From Terriglobia bacterium (GTDB taxonomy: Bacteria; Acidobacteriota; Terriglobia; UBA7540): a stretch of 8,903 nucleotides of DNA. Shown here in pieces: positions 6,266 to 8,903 of this stretch; position 1 is the stretch's first letter, and each line of letters starts with the position of its first letter. The notes beneath the pieces were generated by a model. The model had not been told where the DNA came from. It did no database searches and was given only the letters and a program-made list of their open reading frames with translations. Position numbers and translations under genes: made by a program. Location: NCBI GenBank assembly GCA_020072905.1, contig JAIQGB010000156.1, positions 1 to 8,903 of the forward strand. Direction: 5' to 3'.

Positions 6266-6285
6266 GAAGTCTTATGCGCGATGAA
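6258..6285 (-). promoter_or_regulatory. Promoter for the deacylase gene, overlapping the opposite -10
   Basis: On the minus strand a perfect TATAAT (6263-6258) has a weak -35 TTCATC (6285-6280) at a 16-base spacing. The start would be near 6251, giving a leader of about 29 bases with GGGAGG before GTG 6222. Its -10 overlaps the plus-strand TATACT by four bases. Confidence 0.55.
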
Positions 6286-6531
6286 TCCCAGATCAAGCTT
6301 GTGCCGGTGCGCGCCTTCAGTGGCGGGACTGCGCGTGTTGATGCCGAGCTGGCCCAGAACATCCTCGCGGCAGAGGGAGTCGAATGCGTGCTGTCCGGCG
6401 ATATCGCCGCCGGGGCGATTCTGGGGCTGCAAGTACAGTTACTAGTCCGAGAAGATGACGCGGAGCGCGCGGCCGAACTCCTGGAAGCCTATTTCGACAC
6501 GACGCCAGGAAGTGCGGCTCCCGAGGACTGA
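6274..6531 (+). CDS. DUF2007-like small protein
   Basis: This 85-residue acidic protein has the pattern of the DUF2007 family, sometimes labelled putative signal-transducing protein: a short strand (LVPVRAF), a helix with A.LAQNILAAEGVECVLSG, a glycine-rich middle, then VQLLVREDDAERAAELLEAYF. The family is small and cytosolic and resembles ferredoxin-like ligand-binding folds; its function is not established. There is no signal peptide or membrane segment, and the last ten residues are a low-complexity tail. The ATG at 6274 is the only plausible start because the alternatives cut into the first strand. No ribosome binding site precedes it, and the predicted promoter starts transcription next to the ATG. 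Its stop is one base from the stop of the convergent TPR gene. Confidence 0.85.
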   Translation: MRDESQIKLVPVRAFSGGTARVDAELAQNILAAEGVECVLSGDIAAGAILGLQVQLLVREDDAERAAELLEAYFDTTPGSAAPED

Positions 6532-6532
6532 C

Positions 6533-6991
6533 TCACCGCGTTGAGGTGGCAGCTGGGTCCGATTTGGCCCGCGCCGATGATGGAGGCCGCGAACCCTTGA
6601 GCTTCTCTTCGAGCCGCGCAATCGCCTTTTGAACGTCGCGCGCCTCTTCCGCCTGCTTTGCGGAGGGCAGGCGGTCGAGGTACTTGCGGTAATTCTCCAG
6701 CGCCTTTTGTCGAAGCCCAAGCTGGTCGTAGACTTTCCCCAATCCCAGATAAGCCTCCGGGTTGTAAGGGTCTGTCTGAGCTGCCTCCTTGAAACGGCTG
6801 AGCGCCGCGCGGTACTTCTTGCGGCGCAAGTAGAAGTTCCCAACCTCGACGGATTTCCAGGCGGGCGGGGTAACATAAGCCTTCTCTTCGGGTTCGCCTC
6901 CGGGCTCATCTTGGGCGGAAACCCGCGTGGTCGGGAGGCTCGCTGCAATGGCCAGCACTGCAACCGCCACCGGTATCCGCAAGCGCCGCAT
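6533..6991 (-). CDS. Exported two-repeat TPR protein
   Basis: This 152-residue protein has a signal peptide (VAVAVLAIAASL, likely cut after VSAQ, residue 27; no lipobox) and an acidic linker. Two TPR units follow: about 44-77 (VEVGNFYLRRKKYRAALSRF then DPYNPEA) and 78-111 (YLGLGKVYDQLGLRQKALEN then YRKYLDRLP). A charged helix (about 112-132) and a Ser/Ala/Arg tail that is probably disordered complete it. It should act as a small periplasmic adaptor; partners are unknown. The open frame continues upstream through the uvrC region, but that extension is antisense shadow. ATG 6991 is chosen because it directly precedes the signal peptide and lies six bases after a well-spaced promoter. It resembles the TPR fragment at the left edge of the window only in general family features. 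Confidence 0.85.
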   Translation of the reverse strand: MRRLRIPVAVAVLAIAASLPTTRVSAQDEPGGEPEEKAYVTPPAWKSVEVGNFYLRRKKYRAALSRFKEAAQTDPYNPEAYLGLGKVYDQLGLRQKALENYRKYLDRLPSAKQAEEARDVQKAIARLEEKLKGSRPPSSARAKSDPAATSTR

Positions 6992-6997
6992 GATGTG

Positions 6998-7026
6998 ATT
7001 CTCGCCGCCCGGTCCAGATCTGTCAA
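6998..7026 (-). promoter_or_regulatory. Promoter for the exported TPR gene, possible leaderless start
   Basis: On the minus strand a perfect TTGACA (7026-7021), a 17-base spacer and GAGAAT (7003-6998, 4 of 6 to TATAAT). The -10 ends six bases before ATG 6991, so transcription would start at or within a base or two of the ATG. Confidence 0.55.
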
Positions 7027-7089
7027 CGCGCTTTACCCTTGCCTGGATGCGCGCTGCTCGCGTGAGGATGTGTCCTGACCGCAGTCCGT

Positions 7090-7117
7090 TTGACAGGACG
7101 GCGACGCGGCGGATAAT
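7090..7117 (+). promoter_or_regulatory. Promoter for uvrC
   Basis: Perfect TTGACA (7090-7095), a 16-base spacer and GATAAT (7112-7117, 5 of 6 to TATAAT). The start is expected near 7124, giving a leader of about 12 bases. No LexA-type palindrome is apparent around it, so there is no sign of SOS control. Confidence 0.7.
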
Positions 7118-7135
7118 GAGAACAGGGAAGACACC

Positions 7136-8903
7136 GTGGACTTGACGCTTGCCCAAAAAGCCGAAGCGCTGCCCGCGCAGCCGGGCGTCTACATCTTCAA
7201 AGATGAGGCGGGACGGCCCATCTACATCGGTAAGGCCAAATCGCTCCGCCACCGCGTGCACTCCTATTTCCAGGAGTCGCAGCCCTCGGACACCAAGCGT
7301 GACCGCATGCTCGAAGCCGCGCGGGACCTCGAGACGATCCTCGTCGACAACGAAAAGGAGGCGACGGCACTCGAGAACAATCTCATCAAGCAATTCAAGC
7401 CGCGCTATAACGTCTTGCTGCGCGACGACAAGAGCTATCCCTTCATCAAGCTCACCCTCGGCGAACACTTCCCGCGCGTGTACGTAACCCGGCGGCTGAA
7501 GAAGGATGGCTCGGTCTACTACGGCCCCTATTTCCCCGCCAGCCTCGCCTATCGCATCGTGGACCTGATCCACCGGCGATTCCTGGTCCCTTCCTGCAAG
7601 GAAGACCTGACGCGCTTCCACCCGCGCCCCTGCCTCCAGTATTACATCAAGCGATGTCTCGGGCCGTGCGTCGAGGGATTGACGACGGACGGCCGCTATA
7701 CGGAGGCTGTGCGTGACGTCCGCCTGCTCCTCGCGGCCCGGGAGAGTGACCTCGTGCGTGATCTGCACACGCGGATGATCGCCGCCTCCGCAGCCGAGCA
7801 GTTCGAAGAGGCGGCGCGCTATCGCGATCTGATCGCTACCGTCGAGCAACTCCGTGAGCGGCAAAAGATGGCGGCCTCGCACGGCGAAGATATCGACATC
7901 TTCGGGTTCCATCAGGAAGGGCCACTCGTCGCCGTGAACCTCTTCCACCTGCGCGGCGGGCGGGCTGTGGACCGTCGCGAGTTCTTCTGGGAGGACCTGG
8001 AGGATTTCAACGCTCGCGAGTTGTTCTCCTCGCTGGTCAAACAGGTCTATCTCGATCAGCCCTATGTGCCGGCCGAGATTCACGTTCCGGTAGACATTGA
8101 GGACCGCGCGATCCTGGAAGAACTTCTTAGCGAAAAGCGGGGACGCAAAGTCGAAATCCTCACCCCGCAACGGGGCCAGAAGCGAGCCCTGCTGGAGCTC
8201 GTCGCCAAGAACGCCCGGCATAGCTTCGAGCGGCGCTTCCGCATCCTGAGGCCCCAGGCGCGGGAAATGCTGGAAGGCCTCACCGAAGCGCTCGACCTTG
8301 CGAAGCCGCCCGGGCGGATCGAGTGCTTCGACGTGTCGCACATCCAAGGCACCGATATCGTCGCCTCCCTGGTGGTTTGGGAAAGCGGGCGGATGAAGAA
8401 ATCCGACTACCGCAAGTTCATCATCAAAACCGTGCCTTCGAACGACGACTTCGCCAGCATGCGCGAAGTCGTCACGCGACGCTACCGGCGACTGCAAGCA
8501 GAAAAGAAACCGCTGCCCGATTTGATCCTCATTGACGGCGGCGTCGGCCAGCTCCACGCCGCCGCGCAAGCGCTGGAAGAATTGCAGGTCATCAACCAGC
8601 CGCTGGCCAGCATCGCGAAGAGGGAAGAGATCCTCTACGTCAACGGACGGGAAGACGAGCCCCTCGCACTCGATCATCACTCACCCGTCCTGCACCTTGT
8701 CCAGCAGATCCGCGACGAGGCGCATCGCTGTGCCGTCACCTTCCATCGCGCCCGCCGTTCGAACCGGGAGATGGAGAGCGAACTACTGGCCATCCCGGGA
8801 GTCGGAGAAAAGACTGCCAAGAAGCTCCTCGCCCACTTCGGCAGCGTGAGCAAGCTCCGCGAACTGACGGTACAGGAACTCCAACAAGTCGTGACCCCAG
8901 CCC
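7136..8903 (+). CDS. uvrC: UvrABC excinuclease subunit C (3' partial)
   Basis: UvrC makes both incisions around a DNA lesion in nucleotide excision repair, acting with UvrB. The frame starts at GTG 7136 (AGGGA at 7124-7128, seven bases upstream) and runs 589 codons off the window end; the family is about 600 residues, so little is missing. The N-terminal GIY-YIG nuclease (3' incision) has PGVY (Tyr19), YIGKA (from Tyr30), Arg40 and a likely catalytic Glu80 in LENNLIK. Four Cys at 154, 166, 174 and 178 match the iron-sulfur ligands of E. coli UvrC. A UVR motif (about 206-241, EQFEEAARYRDLI) contacts UvrB. The RNase H-like domain (5' incision) carries Asp399 in FDVSH, Asp438 in NDDF, Asp467 in LIDGG and His537 in TFHR. 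A helix-hairpin-helix starts at IPGVGEKTAKKLL (about 553), and the second hairpin is cut by the edge. All key residues seen are intact, so the protein should be functional. Confidence 0.98.
   Translation, partial: MDLTLAQKAEALPAQPGVYIFKDEAGRPIYIGKAKSLRHRVHSYFQESQPSDTKRDRMLEAARDLETILVDNEKEATALENNLIKQFKPRYNVLLRDDKSYPFIKLTLGEHFPRVYVTRRLKKDGSVYYGPYFPASLAYRIVDLIHRRFLVPSCKEDLTRFHPRPCLQYYIKRCLGPCVEGLTTDGRYTEAVRDVRLLLAARESDLVRDLHTRMIAASAAEQFEEAARYRDLIATVEQLRERQKMAASHGEDIDIFGFHQEGPLVAVNLFHLRGGRAVDRREFFWEDLEDFNARELFSSLVKQVYLDQPYVPAEIHVPVDIEDRAILEELLSEKRGRKVEILTPQRGQKRALLELVAKNARHSFERRFRILRPQAREMLEGLTEALDLAKPPGRIECFDVSHIQGTDIVASLVVWESGRMKKSDYRKFIIKTVPSNDDFASMREVVTRRYRRLQAEKKPLPDLILIDGGVGQLHAAAQALEELQVINQPLASIAKREEILYVNGREDEPLALDHHSPVLHLVQQIRDEAHRCAVTFHRARRSNREMESELLAIPGVGEKTAKKLLAHFGSVSKLRELTVQELQQVVTPA

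Noticed and set aside
6992..7135. Search for an SOS (LexA) operator in the TPR-uvrC intergenic region.
   Set aside because: No palindromic LexA-type box was seen; only the two sigma70-like promoters are supported.
7000..8680. Long minus-strand open frame extending the exported TPR gene upstream to 715 codons.
   Set aside because: It is antisense to uvrC, which has all its catalytic and Cys residues intact. The extension has no family resemblance, and a signal peptide with its own promoter begins at 6991.
1..8903. CRISPR arrays, tRNA or rRNA genes, transposases, toxin-antitoxin or defence genes.
   Set aside because: No regularly spaced direct repeats, tRNA-like arms, or proteins of these families were recognised on either strand.

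Overview
The window looks like a GC-rich bacterial chromosome segment with ordinary gene density: eight genes, two of them cut by the window edges, and no gap longer than about 145 bases. Gene style points to a Gram-negative soil or sediment bacterium, and Acidobacteriota is my best guess. The reasons are many exported TPR and coiled-coil proteins of unknown role, an Arg-rich SprT-like protease, an exported GH97 glycosidase, an exported D-aminoacylase-type amidohydrolase and frequent GTG/TTG starts. No 16S rRNA or other phylogenetic marker is present and I could not search databases, so the placement is tentative.

Left part (2-2278, plus strand): a probable four-gene operon. It holds the end of a TPR protein, two small exported helical proteins of unknown function joined by an ATGA overlap, and a cytosolic HExxH metalloprotease of the SprT/YgjP type. 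Gaps are 19, -4 and 6 bases. The two middle proteins share a layout and may be distant tandem paralogues.

Middle (2388-6222): a GH97 glycosidase with the residue set of the retaining, alpha-galactosidase-like subgroup faces a secreted N-acyl-D-amino-acid deacylase family protein. The genes converge over 85 bases that carry a palindromic element and a separate perfect hairpin. A related palindrome sits inside the GH97 reading frame and is translated. Both enzymes probably act in the periplasm on scavenged polymers or peptides, but they are not in one operon.

Right part (6237-8903): a DUF2007 gene diverges from the deacylase gene across a shared, partly symmetric -10 region. It ends one base from the stop of an exported two-repeat TPR protein on the minus strand. 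That TPR gene in turn diverges from uvrC, which is cut by the window end. The promoters predicted for the DUF2007 and TPR genes put transcription starts at or next to their ATGs, so both may be leaderless.

No mobile element with a transposase, CRISPR array, tRNA, rRNA, phage gene or defence system was seen. The most interesting points are the embedded palindromic repeats, the bidirectional/leaderless promoter layout and the uncharacterised envelope operon. I did not find clear evidence of a dramatic new system.
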